Below are positions 16,203-25,197 of a stretch of DNA of 64,000 nucleotides, piece by piece. The stretch comes from Phreatobacter cathodiphilus. Its GTDB lineage: Bacteria > Pseudomonadota > Alphaproteobacteria > Rhizobiales > Phreatobacteraceae. Location: the NCBI RefSeq assembly GCF_003008515.1, contig NZ_CP027668.1, positions 1,728,001 to 1,792,000 of the forward strand, given 5' to 3'. A program made the position numbers and the translations under genes. Below the pieces are notes generated by a model. That model did no database searches. It was not told the DNA's origin and was given only the letters and a program-made list of their open reading frames with translations. The stretch's first letter is position 1. Every line of letters begins with the position of its first letter.

Positions 16203-17252
16203 ATGTCCGACGCGCAGAAGCGGATTCTCTATGTCGACGACGACGCCGCCCTCGGGCGGCTCGTCCAGCGACGGCTGGCGCGCCATGGCTTCGCCGTGGT
16301 CCATGCGGGCGATGCCGCCGCCGGGCTGGAGGCCCTCGCCGGGGACGCCTTCGACGTGGTCATCCTCGACCACGACCTCGGCACCTCGACCGGCCTCGAC
16401 CTCCTGCCGCGGATCAGGGAACAGGCGCCCTCGCTGCCGGTCATCTACGTCACCGCCTCCACGGAACTCGCCATCGCGGTCGAGGCGCTGAAGGCCGGCG
16501 CCTTCGACTATGTGGTGAAGACGGTCGGCGAGGATTTCGACACCTTGCTGCTCTCCGCCATCACCCAGGCGGTCGAGAAGGGCATCCTTCTGCGGCTGAA
16601 GGAAAAGGCCGAACGCGAGGTGGCCGAGGCGCGCGACCACGCCCTGGTCCTGCTGGCCGAGGTCAATCACCGCGTCAGCAACAGCCTCGCCCTCGTCTCC
16701 TCGCTGATCCGCATGCAGGCCGCGGCCTCGAAGGACCCGGAGACCAAGGCCGCGCTGGTCACCACCCAGGCCCGCATCGCCGCCGTCGGGGACCTGCACC
16801 GCAACCTCTACACCTCCGACGACGTGCGCTCGGTGGATCTCGGCGCCTACCTCACGTCCGTGCTCGACGCGGTGCGCCTGTCGGTCGCCGATACCGGCTC
16901 GGCGGCGACGGTGAGCTTCACGCCCGCCGCCGTGCTGTGCCGCACTGACAAGGCGGTCTCGGTGGGCATGATCGTCACCGAACTCGTCACCAATGCCCTG
17001 AAATATGCCTATCCCGACGGGGCCGGAGAGGTCCGGGTCACGCTGGCCGCCGAACCTGACGGCATTGTCCTCACCGTCGCCGACGACGGAGTCGGCTGGC
17101 GCGGCGCCGGGCCGGCGCGGGGCTCGGGCCTCGGCAGCCGCATCATCGCCTCCATGGCCAAGACCCTCGACAGCCAGGTCGACTATCTCGACGTCCCCGC
17201 CGGCACCTGCGCCCGGCTTCAGGTGCCCGCCGCGGTTCTGGAGCGGCGCTGA
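16203..17252 (+). CDS. Receiver-HisKA_2 hybrid kinase (HWE/HisKA_2 group)
   Basis: The protein has 349 residues. The N-terminal receiver domain (about 1-120) has DDD at 12-14 and the phosphoacceptor D56 in VILDHDLG. The following HisKA_2 segment holds the histidine H156 in LLAEVNHRVSNSL. The ATPase domain carries TELVTNALKYAY and VADDGVGW. There is no membrane segment, so it is a cytosolic kinase whose activity is probably set by phosphorylation of its own receiver. In alphaproteobacteria such kinases often feed the PhyR general stress pathway; no PhyR gene is in the window, so that link is only a suggestion. Confidence 0.85.
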   Translation: MSDAQKRILYVDDDAALGRLVQRRLARHGFAVVHAGDAAAGLEALAGDAFDVVILDHDLGTSTGLDLLPRIREQAPSLPVIYVTASTELAIAVEALKAGAFDYVVKTVGEDFDTLLLSAITQAVEKGILLRLKEKAEREVAEARDHALVLLAEVNHRVSNSLALVSSLIRMQAAASKDPETKAALVTTQARIAAVGDLHRNLYTSDDVRSVDLGAYLTSVLDAVRLSVADTGSAATVSFTPAAVLCRTDKAVSVGMIVTELVTNALKYAYPDGAGEVRVTLAAEPDGIVLTVADDGVGWRGAGPARGSGLGSRIIASMAKTLDSQVDYLDVPAGTCARLQVPAAVLERR

Positions 17253-17345
17253 GCGCGGCGTCGGCCCGTTTCCTCGCCGCGGCCGGTGCAGCATGCTAAT
17301 TGCTTGAGGGCATCCGCCCTACTCCTGCCCGCGGGTGGAACGCCC

Positions 17346-18245
17346 TTGAATCTGCGCCAGCTCGAACTCCTCCGCGCCGTGATCCGCTGCGAGACCACCG
17401 TCGGCGCAGCGCGTGAACTCGGCCTGTCCCAGCCCGCCGTGTCCAACGCCGTCAAGCATCTGGAGGACCAGCTCGGCTTTGCCCTGTTCGAGCGCATCAA
17501 CAACCGTCTCTTCCCCACCCAGGAGGCGCGGACGCTCTACCAGGATTCCGAGCCCATCTTCGCCATGCACACGGCGCTGGAAGCCCGCGTGCAGGACTTG
17601 CGGGAAAACCGGGCGGGCCGCATCCGCATCATCGCCACCCCGCCGCTCGGCTACGGCCCGATCCCCGTCGCGCTGCAGCGCTTCCTCGCCCGCCGGCCGA
17701 AGGTGCGCATCTCCTTCGACGTGCTGCGCCTCGAGGACGTGGCGGAGAAGGTCGAGCTCGGCGTCTCCGAACTCGGCTTCGTCCTCGGCATCGGCGACCA
17801 TCCCGCCCTGAAGGTCGAGCCGGTCTACGAGGGCCGCATGGTCTGCGCCCTGCACCGCAGTCATCCCCTCGCGGGTCGCGACGTCATCACCCCCGCAGAC
17901 CTCCGCGACCTCCCCTTCATCGCCCTCGAGCGCGGCACCCGTCTCGGGACCGCCGTCCGCCAGGCCTTCGAGGCGGCCGGAGAGCCCTTCCGCCACGCCG
18001 TCGAAGTCCGCTACTGCCACACCGCCTGCGTGCTGGCGGCGAGCGGCATCGGCGTCGCGGTCGTCGATCCCTTTTCGCCCGCGGGCAGCGGCCGGCCTGA
18101 CCTCGCCGTCGTGCCCTTCGAGCCGGCGACGCCGGTCAGCGCCTATGTGGTCGCCTCGCGCAGCCGGCCGCTCTCCCGCCTCGCCGGCGATTTCCTCAAG
18201 GAGGTGCGGATGGCCCTCGACGAGGCCACCGCACGGCTGCCGTGA
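17346..18245 (+). CDS. LysR-family transcriptional regulator
   Basis: The protein has 299 residues. The N-terminal winged helix-turn-helix is LRQLELLRAVIRCETTVGAARELGLSQPAVSNAVKHLEDQLG. The rest is the two-lobed inducer-binding domain. I chose TTG at 17346 because homologues start NLRQLE and a GGTGGA lies seven bases upstream; an ATG at 17286 would add 20 unusual residues and has no ribosome-binding site. It is followed by the N-carbamoylase/transport genes on the same strand across a 169-base gap with a palindrome, so it probably controls them. Confidence 0.87.
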   Translation: MNLRQLELLRAVIRCETTVGAARELGLSQPAVSNAVKHLEDQLGFALFERINNRLFPTQEARTLYQDSEPIFAMHTALEARVQDLRENRAGRIRIIATPPLGYGPIPVALQRFLARRPKVRISFDVLRLEDVAEKVELGVSELGFVLGIGDHPALKVEPVYEGRMVCALHRSHPLAGRDVITPADLRDLPFIALERGTRLGTAVRQAFEAAGEPFRHAVEVRYCHTACVLAASGIGVAVVDPFSPAGSGRPDLAVVPFEPATPVSAYVVASRSRPLSRLAGDFLKEVRMALDEATARLP

Positions 18246-18290
18246 TCGACGGCGGCAAGCGGTAAGCCTGAGGCGTCAGCGCAGGTATTT

Positions 18291-18305
18291 GCCTAGCGAA
18301 TAGGC
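18291..18305. promoter_or_regulatory. Palindrome GCCTA-N5-TAGGC before the N-carbamoylase operon
   Basis: Perfect five-base arms at 18291-18295 and 18301-18305 lie inside a wider GGCAAGC (18254-18260) / GCTTGCC (18304-18310) inverted repeat, 110 bases before the next start codon. Position and symmetry suit a LysR-type operator. It could also be the end of the lysR transcript. Confidence 0.4.
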
Positions 18306-18414
18306 TTGCCCAAAAAATCATAGTCTGCAGGATTGTCCCACGCCCGGGCGCCGTCGCAGTCTGGCCGCGGCACGCCGCCAGCGGATGTGCCGACGTCCCG
18401 AGACAGAGGTCTTC

Positions 18415-19383
18415 ATGTCCCGCATCCTGCGCGTCGCAGCCGCCCAGATGGGCCCCAACCAGCGTGCCGACGCCCGTTCCGCCATCCTCGCGCGTATGGT
18501 CGCGCTGCTCGACCAGGCCGCCGACCGCGGCGCCGACCTCGTCGTCTTCCCGGAACTCGCCTTCACCACCTTCTTTCCGCGATGGCTGCTGGAGACCGGC
18601 GAGGTCGACGCCTATTTCGAGGCGGCGATGCCCAACCCCGAGGTCGCCGCGCTGTTCGACCGGGCGCGGGAGCGACGGGTCGGTTTCTATGTCGGTTACG
18701 CCGAGCTGGCAGGGGACCGCCACTTCAACAGCGCCATCACGGTCGGCCCCGACGGCACGATCCTCGGCAAGTACCGCAAGGTGCATCTGCCGGGCTCGGT
18801 GGAACCGCGGCCCGGAGACCGCTTCCAGCAGCTCGAAAAGCGCTATTTCGACTATGGCGACCTCGGCTTCCCCGCCTTCTGGGGCCCGAAGGCCTGGCAG
18901 GAGCCGGTGCTCGGCATGCTCGTCTGCAACGACCGGCGCTGGCCCGAGGCCTGGCGCTGCTACGGCCTGCAAGGCGTCGAGCTCATGCTCATCGGCTACA
19001 ACTCGGCGGCCTACGACCCCAATGGCGGCACCACCGAGAGCGAGGGCCTGCGCACCTTCCACTCGACCCTCGCCGTCCAGGCCAACGCCTACATGAACGC
19101 CACCTGGGCGGTCTCGGTGGCCAAGGCCGGCAACGAGGACGGCTCCGGCCTCATCGGCGGCTCCTGCATCGTCGATCCCAACGGCGTCGTGGTGGCGCAG
19201 GCCGAGACCCTGGGCGACGAGGTCCTGGTGGCGGAGGTCGACCTCGACGCCTGCCGGCAGGGGAAGGAGAAGATGTTCAACTTCGCCGCCCACCGCCGGC
19301 CGCAGCACTACGGCGCCATCGTCGATCAGGTCGGGGCGGTGCTGCCGCCGAAGCCGGCTGCCGCGGAAAGGCTCAGCGCATGA
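18415..19383 (+). CDS. N-carbamoyl-D-amino-acid hydrolase (nitrilase superfamily)
   Basis: This 322-residue cytoplasmic enzyme hydrolyses N-carbamoyl amino acids to the amino acid, carbon dioxide and ammonia. The Glu-Lys-Cys catalytic triad is visible at E47 ([14 protein letters not shown]), K122 ([10 protein letters not shown]) and C171 ([13 protein letters not shown]). The sequence around the cysteine is the signature of D-carbamoylases of the Agrobacterium type rather than of beta-ureidopropionases or nitrilases. It overlaps by four bases with an amino-acid ABC permease, which suggests uptake of the substrate or its product. Stereospecificity cannot be proved from sequence. Confidence 0.85.
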   Translation: MSRILRVAAAQMGPNQRADARSAILARMVALLDQAADRGADLVVFPELAFTTFFPRWLLETGEVDAYFEAAMPNPEVAALFDRARERRVGFYVGYAELAGDRHFNSAITVGPDGTILGKYRKVHLPGSVEPRPGDRFQQLEKRYFDYGDLGFPAFWGPKAWQEPVLGMLVCNDRRWPEAWRCYGLQGVELMLIGYNSAAYDPNGGTTESEGLRTFHSTLAVQANAYMNATWAVSVAKAGNEDGSGLIGGSCIVDPNGVVVAQAETLGDEVLVAEVDLDACRQGKEKMFNFAAHRRPQHYGAIVDQVGAVLPPKPAAAERLSA

Positions 19384-20234
19384 CACCGCCCGCCGCCACC
19401 CATCCGAGCCTGCCGGACATTTCCGGCCACAGCATCGTCGCCGAGCGCTACTGGGGCCGCTGGGTCGCCGTGGCGATCATCGTCCTGCTCATCGCCGCTC
19501 TCGCCCGCGCCTTCGCCGTCGGCCAGATCGAGTGGACCTATGTCGGCCAGTTCCTCACGGCGAAGTCCATCCTCGACGGCCTCGCCAACACCATCCTGAT
19601 GACCATCGGCGCCATGACGCTCGGCATCGTCCTCGGCGTCGTTGCGGCGGTCATGCGCATGTCGCCCAATCCGGTGCTGAAGGGTGTCGCCATGGGCTAC
19701 GCCTGGCTGTTCCGCGGCACGCCGGTGATCCTCCAGTTGCTGCTCTGGTTCAACCTCGCGCTGATCTTCCCGACCCTCGGCATTCCCGGCCTGTTCTCCT
19801 TCCGCACGGTGGACGTGATGACCCCAGCGGTGGCGGCGCTCCTCGGCCTCGGCATCAACCAGGGCGCCTACACCTCCGAGGTGATGCGCGCCGGCATGCT
19901 CTCCGTCGATGTCGGCCAGTACGAGGCGGCGAAATCCATCGGCATGACGCGGCTCAAGGCGCTGCGCCGCATCGTCTTCCCCCAGGCCATGCGGGTCATC
20001 ATCCCGCCGCTCGGCAACGAGTTCATCGGAATGGTGAAGCTGACCTCGCTCGCCAGCGTCATCCAGTATTCGGAGATCCTGCACAACGCGCAGAACATCT
20101 ACTACGCCAACTCGCGGGTCATCGAGCTGCTGATCGTCGCCGCCATCTGGTATCTCGTGGTGGTCTCGGTCCTGACCCCCGCCCAGATGCTGCTGGAGCG
20201 CCATTACGGCCGCGGCGCGGGGGTCGGCCGATGA
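19380..20234 (+). CDS. Polar amino-acid ABC transporter permease (HisM/ArtQ type)
   Basis: The protein has 284 residues and about five membrane helices. The family start [23 protein letters not shown] is clear, and the EAA loop reads [31 protein letters not shown]. Only one permease gene is present, so it may form a homodimer. Coupled by ATGA overlaps to the carbamoylase upstream and the ATPase downstream. Confidence 0.9.
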   Translation: MTPPAATHPSLPDISGHSIVAERYWGRWVAVAIIVLLIAALARAFAVGQIEWTYVGQFLTAKSILDGLANTILMTIGAMTLGIVLGVVAAVMRMSPNPVLKGVAMGYAWLFRGTPVILQLLLWFNLALIFPTLGIPGLFSFRTVDVMTPAVAALLGLGINQGAYTSEVMRAGMLSVDVGQYEAAKSIGMTRLKALRRIVFPQAMRVIIPPLGNEFIGMVKLTSLASVIQYSEILHNAQNIYYANSRVIELLIVAAIWYLVVVSVLTPAQMLLERHYGRGAGVGR

Positions 20235-21052
20235 CCGCCACGACCGCTCCCGCCATGGCCTCTGCGATCATGACCCCTCCCCCGGGCCAGCCGCCCATCG
20301 TCTCCATCGTCGGCGTCCACAAGAGCTTCGGCACCTTCAAGGCGGTCGACGGCGTCTCGCTCGACGTCGCCCCCGGAGAGGTCATCTGCATCATCGGCGC
20401 CTCGGGTTCGGGCAAGACGACGCTGCTGCGCTGCATCAACCAACTCGTGCAGATCGACCGCGGCGCCATCTGGGTCGACGGCGAACTCGCCGGTCTCAGG
20501 ATCGACGGCGACAAGCTCCATCACCTGCCGGAGAAGGAGATCGCCCGCCAGCGCCTCGCCACCGGCATGGTGTTCCAGCGCTTCAACCTCTTTCCGCACC
20601 TGACCGCGCTCGAGAACATCATCGAGGGTCCGGTCCAGGTGCTGGGCAAGCCGAAGCGCGAGGCGGTCGAGGAGGCCCACGCCCTGCTGAAGCGGGTCGG
20701 CCTGTCGGAAAAGGCGGACGCCTATCCGACCAATCTCTCCGGCGGCCAGCAGCAGCGCGTCGCCATCGCCCGCGCGCTCGCCATGAAGCCGAAGCTGATG
20801 CTGTTCGACGAGCCGACCTCGGCCCTCGACCCCGAGCTCGTCGGCGAGGTGCTCGCCGTCATGCGCGAACTCGCGGCGTCCGGCATGACCATGATCGTCG
20901 TCACCCACGAACTGGGCTTTGCCCGCGAGGTCGCCGACCGCGTCGTCTTCATGGACCACGGCGCCATCGTCGAGATGGGGCCCGCCAGCCAGGTGCTGGG
21001 ATCGCCCCGGGAAGCGCGCACCAGCGCCTTCATCGCCGCGGTGCTGGCATGA
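20231..21052 (+). CDS. Polar amino-acid ABC transporter ATPase
   Basis: The protein has 273 residues. Walker A is GASGSGKTT, the signature motif is [15 protein letters not shown] and Walker B is [14 protein letters not shown], with the switch histidine in VVTHELGFA. The N-terminus is about 25 residues longer than usual, but an overlap with the permease stop favours the ATG at 20231. It belongs to the HisP/GlnQ group and energises the permease at 19380. Confidence 0.92.
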   Translation: MTATTAPAMASAIMTPPPGQPPIVSIVGVHKSFGTFKAVDGVSLDVAPGEVICIIGASGSGKTTLLRCINQLVQIDRGAIWVDGELAGLRIDGDKLHHLPEKEIARQRLATGMVFQRFNLFPHLTALENIIEGPVQVLGKPKREAVEEAHALLKRVGLSEKADAYPTNLSGGQQQRVAIARALAMKPKLMLFDEPTSALDPELVGEVLAVMRELAASGMTMIVVTHELGFAREVADRVVFMDHGAIVEMGPASQVLGSPREARTSAFIAAVLA

Positions 21053-21113
21053 CGCCCCTTTCAAGCGACCAGAGCCGGAGCCACCGGCCGCCCTTCCAGA
21101 CCGGAGCCACCCC

Positions 21114-21938
21114 ATGCTGAAACGACTGATGCTCTCCGCCGCCCTCTGTGTCACCGCCTTCGCGGCCGGCGCCCAGGAGCTTCCCGCCGCCATCAAGCAG
21201 CGCGGCGCGATCATCGCCGCGGTCATCCCCAACTACCCGCCGCTGGAGATGAAGAACCCCCAGACCGGCGAACTCACCGGTTTCGACATCGAGCTCGGCA
21301 ACGCCATCGCCGCCAAGCTCGGCGTGCGCATGCAGTGGCAGGAGACGAGCTTCGAGCAGATGCTCGCCGCCGTGCGCACCGGCCGCGTCGACATCATCCT
21401 CTCCGGCATGAGCGACCTGCCGGCCCGCCAGGAGACCGCGACCTTCATCAACTACATCCGCTCCGGCACGCAGTTCTTCACCCAGCACTCCCGCGCCGCC
21501 GAGTTCCCCAACCGCGAAGCGCTCTGCGGCAAGACCGTGGGCGCCTCGCGCCGCACCTCTCTGCCGGCGGAGATCAAGGCCTTCTCCGATGCCAATTGCG
21601 TCGCCCACGGCCGCCCCGAGATCCGCTATGTCGGCACGGAAGGGTCGGCCGACGCCCGCACCCAGCTTCGCCAGGGGCGCATCGACGCCGCCATGCAGGG
21701 CTCGGAAACGCTGCCCTACATCATGGGTCTCGAGCCCAACACCTTCGCCCTCGTCGGCGAGCCGACGCGCTACACCCTGATGGGCATCGCCACCGCCAAG
21801 GAGGCGGAAGAGCTTCGCCAGGCCATTGTCGGCGCGCTCAAGGCCCTCATCGCCGACGGCACCTACAAGCAGCTTCTCGTCAAGTGGCAGCTGCAGCCGT
21901 CCGAACTCACGGAGATCACCATCAATGCCGGTCGCTAG
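21114..21938 (+). CDS. Amino-acid-type ABC substrate-binding protein 1
   Basis: This 274-residue periplasmic receptor of the HisJ/GlnH family has a signal peptide ending FAAGAQ. Ligand-lobe signatures are GAIIAAVIPNYPPLEMKNP, GELTGFDIELGNAIAAKLG and ILSGMSDLPARQETATFINYI. Compared with the second receptor at 22903 it shares the unusual SDLPAR segment, so the two are paralogues. It overlaps the start of the deacetylase gene by 14 bases. Confidence 0.9.
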   Translation: MLKRLMLSAALCVTAFAAGAQELPAAIKQRGAIIAAVIPNYPPLEMKNPQTGELTGFDIELGNAIAAKLGVRMQWQETSFEQMLAAVRTGRVDIILSGMSDLPARQETATFINYIRSGTQFFTQHSRAAEFPNREALCGKTVGASRRTSLPAEIKAFSDANCVAHGRPEIRYVGTEGSADARTQLRQGRIDAAMQGSETLPYIMGLEPNTFALVGEPTRYTLMGIATAKEAEELRQAIVGALKALIADGTYKQLLVKWQLQPSELTEITINAGR

Positions 21939-22815
21939 TCTCGACGCCCTGCCGCTGCTGCCCGCCAACCGGGCGCCGCTCTCCCCCGTCTATCCCTGGC
22001 CGAAGGGGAACAAGGCGGCGGTGTTCCTCTCCTTCGACGTCGATGCGGAATCCGCGTGGACGGCGAAGGACCCGAACCACTACGAGCGGCTCGTCACCAT
22101 GTCATATGGCGGCTTCGAGGCCCGCGTCGGCATCCCCAAGCTCTTGGAGATGCTGCGCGAGCAGGAGCTGAAGGCGACCTTCTTCATCACCGGCTGGGCC
22201 ATCGAGGCGCATACCGCGGCCTGCGAGGCGATCCTCAAGGACGGCCACGAGATCGGCCATCACGGTTTCCACCACCTGATGCCGGATCCGGGCGCGCCGC
22301 ACATCGTCGAGGAGATGGACAAGGGCCTCGACAGCCTGAAGCGGCGGCTCGGCGTGGTGCCGGTCGGATACCGCGCCCCCCTCGGCGAGAGCTGCGAGGA
22401 GCTGCGCGTGCTCCTGAAGAAGCACGGCTTCCTCTACTCGTCGTCGTGGCGCGACGACGTCCGCCCCTACCGGCAGGTCCTCGCCGACGGCACGCCCGGC
22501 GTCGTCGAGCTTCCGGCCACCATGACCTTCGACGACTGGATGTACGGTCTCACCCACCGCTACTCGCCCCGTCCGCTCTTTCCCCGCGAGCATGTGCTCT
22601 CGATCTGGAACGACGAACTGGCCGAGACGCGCGACTGGGGCGGGCTCATCACCACCGTCCTGCACCCGCAGGTCTCCGGCCGGCCCATGCGCCTCAAGCT
22701 GCTGCGCGAGTTCCTCGAGCACGTGAAGAGCTACGGCGACGTGTGGATCGCCACCGGTGCCGAGATCGCCGGCCACTTCGCGGCTTGCGAGGCGGCAGAC
22801 ACCAAGGCGGCGTGA
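21925..22815 (+). CDS. Polysaccharide-deacetylase-family hydrolase
   Basis: The protein has 296 residues in a NodB-type fold. The first metal motif is FLSFDVDAES; the second is GHEIGHHGFHHL, with the histidine pair that binds zinc; the RAPLGESCEEL segment corresponds to the substrate motif. There is no signal peptide, so a cell-wall role is unlikely. The neighbourhood (N-carbamoylase, amidohydrolase, a second PuuE-like enzyme at 25198) suggests hydrolysis of an amide or ureide. The actual substrate is unknown. Confidence 0.8.
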   Translation: MPVASLDALPLLPANRAPLSPVYPWPKGNKAAVFLSFDVDAESAWTAKDPNHYERLVTMSYGGFEARVGIPKLLEMLREQELKATFFITGWAIEAHTAACEAILKDGHEIGHHGFHHLMPDPGAPHIVEEMDKGLDSLKRRLGVVPVGYRAPLGESCEELRVLLKKHGFLYSSSWRDDVRPYRQVLADGTPGVVELPATMTFDDWMYGLTHRYSPRPLFPREHVLSIWNDELAETRDWGGLITTVLHPQVSGRPMRLKLLREFLEHVKSYGDVWIATGAEIAGHFAACEAADTKAA

Positions 22816-22828
22816 ACGGAACACGACG

Positions 22829-22859
22829 GCAGGCCGCTCGCTTCGACCGGGCGGCCTGC
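22829..22859 (+). terminator. Intergenic hairpin before the second receptor gene
   Basis: Perfect nine-base arms GCAGGCCGC (22829-22837) and GCGGCCTGC (22851-22859) surround a 13-base loop in the 87-base gap. There is no T-tract. It may cause partial termination or protect the mRNA end. Confidence 0.45.
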
Positions 22860-22902
22860 GACTCCTAACGGAAGCTGCCAACAATCAACGGGGACGACAG
22901 CC

Positions 22903-23745
22903 ATGACCTTCCGCACGATCGCTTTCGCCGCCGGCCTCGCCGCGCTGGTCTCCACCGCGGCCTCGGCCCAGCAGCCCATCCCCCTCCCCGACGCCATCAG
23001 GACGGCGGGCGTTGTGCGCATCGGCATCGAGGCTACCTATCCGCCCATGGCCTACAAGGACCCGGCCACCAACGAGCGCCGCGGCTTCAACGTCGACCTC
23101 GTCACCGAGATCGCCAAGGTGCTGGGACTGCGCATCCAGTGGGAGGAAATGGCCTTCGCCCAGCTCATCCCGGCGCTGACCACCAACCGCATCGACTTCT
23201 CCGGCTCGTCCATGACCGACCTGCCGGCGCGCCGCGAGCGCCTCTCCTTCGTCGACTATATCTCCACCGGACCGCAGATCTTCGCCATGACGGCGCAGGC
23301 GGCCGACATCAACCAGCCGACGGACCTCTGCGGCAAGTCCATCGCCACGCCGCGCACGACCGCCTATTTCCCGACCCTGCAGGCCTGGAGCCAGGCGAAC
23401 TGCGTCGCGCAGGGCCGTCCCGCCGTGAACGTGGTGGGAACCGAGGGCGCCGCCGCCACCCGCACCGACCTCCGGCAGGCGCGCGTCAACGCCGCCGTCC
23501 TCGGCGCGGAATATGTCGTCTTCCTCGCCCAGCAGGAGCCGGGCGCCATCAAGCCCATCGGCACGCCCATCGGCCGCAACATGTCGGGCCTCGCCTTCCC
23601 GAAGGAGTCGACGGTGCTGCGCGACGCCGTCGCCGCCGCCCTCAACCGTCTCATCGAGAACGGCACCTACATGACGCTCCTGAAGAAGCACGGGCTGGAG
23701 GCGCAGGCCCTCGCCCGCGCCGAGATCGACGCCGGCCAGCCCTGA
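22903..23745 (+). CDS. Amino-acid-type ABC substrate-binding protein 2
   Basis: The protein has 280 residues with a signal peptide ending ASAQQ. Family motifs are GVVRIGIEATYPPMAYKDP, GFNVDLVTEIAKVLGLRIQW and SSMTDLPARRERLSFVDYI. It is a paralogue of the receptor at 21114, and only one permease/ATPase pair is present upstream, so both probably deliver different ligands to the same membrane complex. It is followed after 57 bases by the amidohydrolase. Confidence 0.88.
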   Translation: MTFRTIAFAAGLAALVSTAASAQQPIPLPDAIRTAGVVRIGIEATYPPMAYKDPATNERRGFNVDLVTEIAKVLGLRIQWEEMAFAQLIPALTTNRIDFSGSSMTDLPARRERLSFVDYISTGPQIFAMTAQAADINQPTDLCGKSIATPRTTAYFPTLQAWSQANCVAQGRPAVNVVGTEGAAATRTDLRQARVNAAVLGAEYVVFLAQQEPGAIKPIGTPIGRNMSGLAFPKESTVLRDAVAAALNRLIENGTYMTLLKKHGLEAQALARAEIDAGQP

Positions 23746-23802
23746 TCCTTGAACCCGAGCGGACCGGCCCGCCGGTCCGCGCGCTCGCCGCAGGCCACAG
23801 CC

Positions 23803-25194
23803 ATGGACATTCTCATCACCGACGCCGTGGTCGTGACCTGCGACGATCACCGGACGATCCACGCCGAATCTGCCGTCGCCATCACCGGCAACCGCATCGT
23901 CGCGGTGGGCCCGACGGCCGATCTCGAGCGCGACTATCCGCGCCATGAACGCTTCGACGGCCGCGGCCTCGCCGTCTTCCCCGGCTTCGTCAACGCCCAC
24001 ACCCACACCGTGCTGCTGACGCTCCGCGGCACCATCGAGGACTGGCCGGGCGAAGCCATCTACCGCTACATGACGCCGATCTCCTACGCGATGAGCGGCG
24101 AGGAGCGCTCGGTCATCGCCCAGCTCGGCTGCCTGGAGGCCATCCGCTCCGGCACCACCACCCTCGTCGATCCGTTCCGGCACGTCACCACCTATGCCTC
24201 CGCCATGGCGCAGACCGGCATGCGCCTCTGGCTGACCGAGAGCTGCGCCGACATCGACACCCGCCGCATCCGCCACGGGGACTACAGCGTCGACGAGGCT
24301 TTCGGCGCCGCCTTTCTCGACCGCGCCACGGCGCTGATCGAGGGTTTCCACGGCTCCCATGGCGATCGCGTCCGCTGTCAGGCCGCCGCCCACGCGCCCG
24401 ACAACTGCTCGCCGGCCATGCTGCGCGCCGTCCGCGACATGGCGGAACGCCATGGCCTCACCCGCACCGTCCACCTGTCGCAGAGCCCCGGCGAGGTCGC
24501 GGCGGTGAAGGCGGCCCATGGCCTGACCTCGGCGGAATATCTCGACCGCGAGGACTTCCTCGGTCCCGACCTCGTCGCCGCCCACTGGACCTTCTGCACG
24601 GAAGGCGACATCCGCCTGCTGGCGTCGAAGGGCGTGCAGATGGCCCATACTCCGGCCAGCATCTCCCGGCGCAACTTCCACAGGGTCCGCATCGGCCAAA
24701 TCCGCGACGCCGGCGTGAAAGTCGTCTTCGGCACCGACAACATGAGCGAGGACATGTTCCAGGCCATGGCCTTCGGCTCCATCGTCCACCGCACCGGGCG
24801 AGGCCGGGAGGTGGAGGGCGGCGTCGACCCCTCGCCCGAACAGATCCTCGACAGCGTCACGCGTCTCGCGGCGGGATCTGTCGCGGCCGGCGACGAGATC
24901 GGGTCCATCGAGGTGGGCAAGAAGGCCGACCTCACGATCATCGACCTCTCCGCCCCGGCGCTGCGGCCCCTCATCCGCCTCGTCTCCAACGTGGTGCACT
25001 ACGGCCACCCCGGCACCGTCCATTCGGTAATGGCCGACGGCGCGTTCCTGATGCGGGACCGCAAGGTCCTGACCATCGACGAGCCGGCGCTGATCCGGGA
25101 GGCGGAGGTCGTGACCCGGCGCGTCTGGGAGCGGATGATCGCCGACAACCCCGACATCGCACCGCCGCCCGGCGAATTGCGCTGGCTCGGCTGA
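23803..25194 (+). CDS. TRZ/ATZ-type metal-dependent amidohydrolase
   Basis: This 463-residue cytosolic enzyme has the amidohydrolase TIM barrel. The metal site is NAHTHTVLL (HxH), with further histidines in TVHLSQSPG and VAAHWTFC, and the aspartate in FGTDNMSED. The C-terminal beta sandwich (GSIEVGKKADLTIIDL) is typical of the TRZ/ATZ deaminase and chlorohydrolase group, which acts on cyclic C-N compounds such as oxidised purines, melamine derivatives and hydroxyatrazine. The ATG at 23803 is preferred to a TTG 54 bases upstream. It sits next to two ureide-type hydrolases, so a cyclic-amide substrate fits. Confidence 0.85.
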   Translation: MDILITDAVVVTCDDHRTIHAESAVAITGNRIVAVGPTADLERDYPRHERFDGRGLAVFPGFVNAHTHTVLLTLRGTIEDWPGEAIYRYMTPISYAMSGEERSVIAQLGCLEAIRSGTTTLVDPFRHVTTYASAMAQTGMRLWLTESCADIDTRRIRHGDYSVDEAFGAAFLDRATALIEGFHGSHGDRVRCQAAAHAPDNCSPAMLRAVRDMAERHGLTRTVHLSQSPGEVAAVKAAHGLTSAEYLDREDFLGPDLVAAHWTFCTEGDIRLLASKGVQMAHTPASISRRNFHRVRIGQIRDAGVKVVFGTDNMSEDMFQAMAFGSIVHRTGRGREVEGGVDPSPEQILDSVTRLAAGSVAAGDEIGSIEVGKKADLTIIDLSAPALRPLIRLVSNVVHYGHPGTVHSVMADGAFLMRDRKVLTIDEPALIREAEVVTRRVWERMIADNPDIAPPPGELRWLG

Positions 25195-25197
25195 GGC

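Noticed and set aside
22885-25023. 712-codon minus-strand frame over receptor 2 and the amidohydrolase
   Set aside because: No motif, extremely Gly/Ala/His-rich; both plus-strand genes are well supported.
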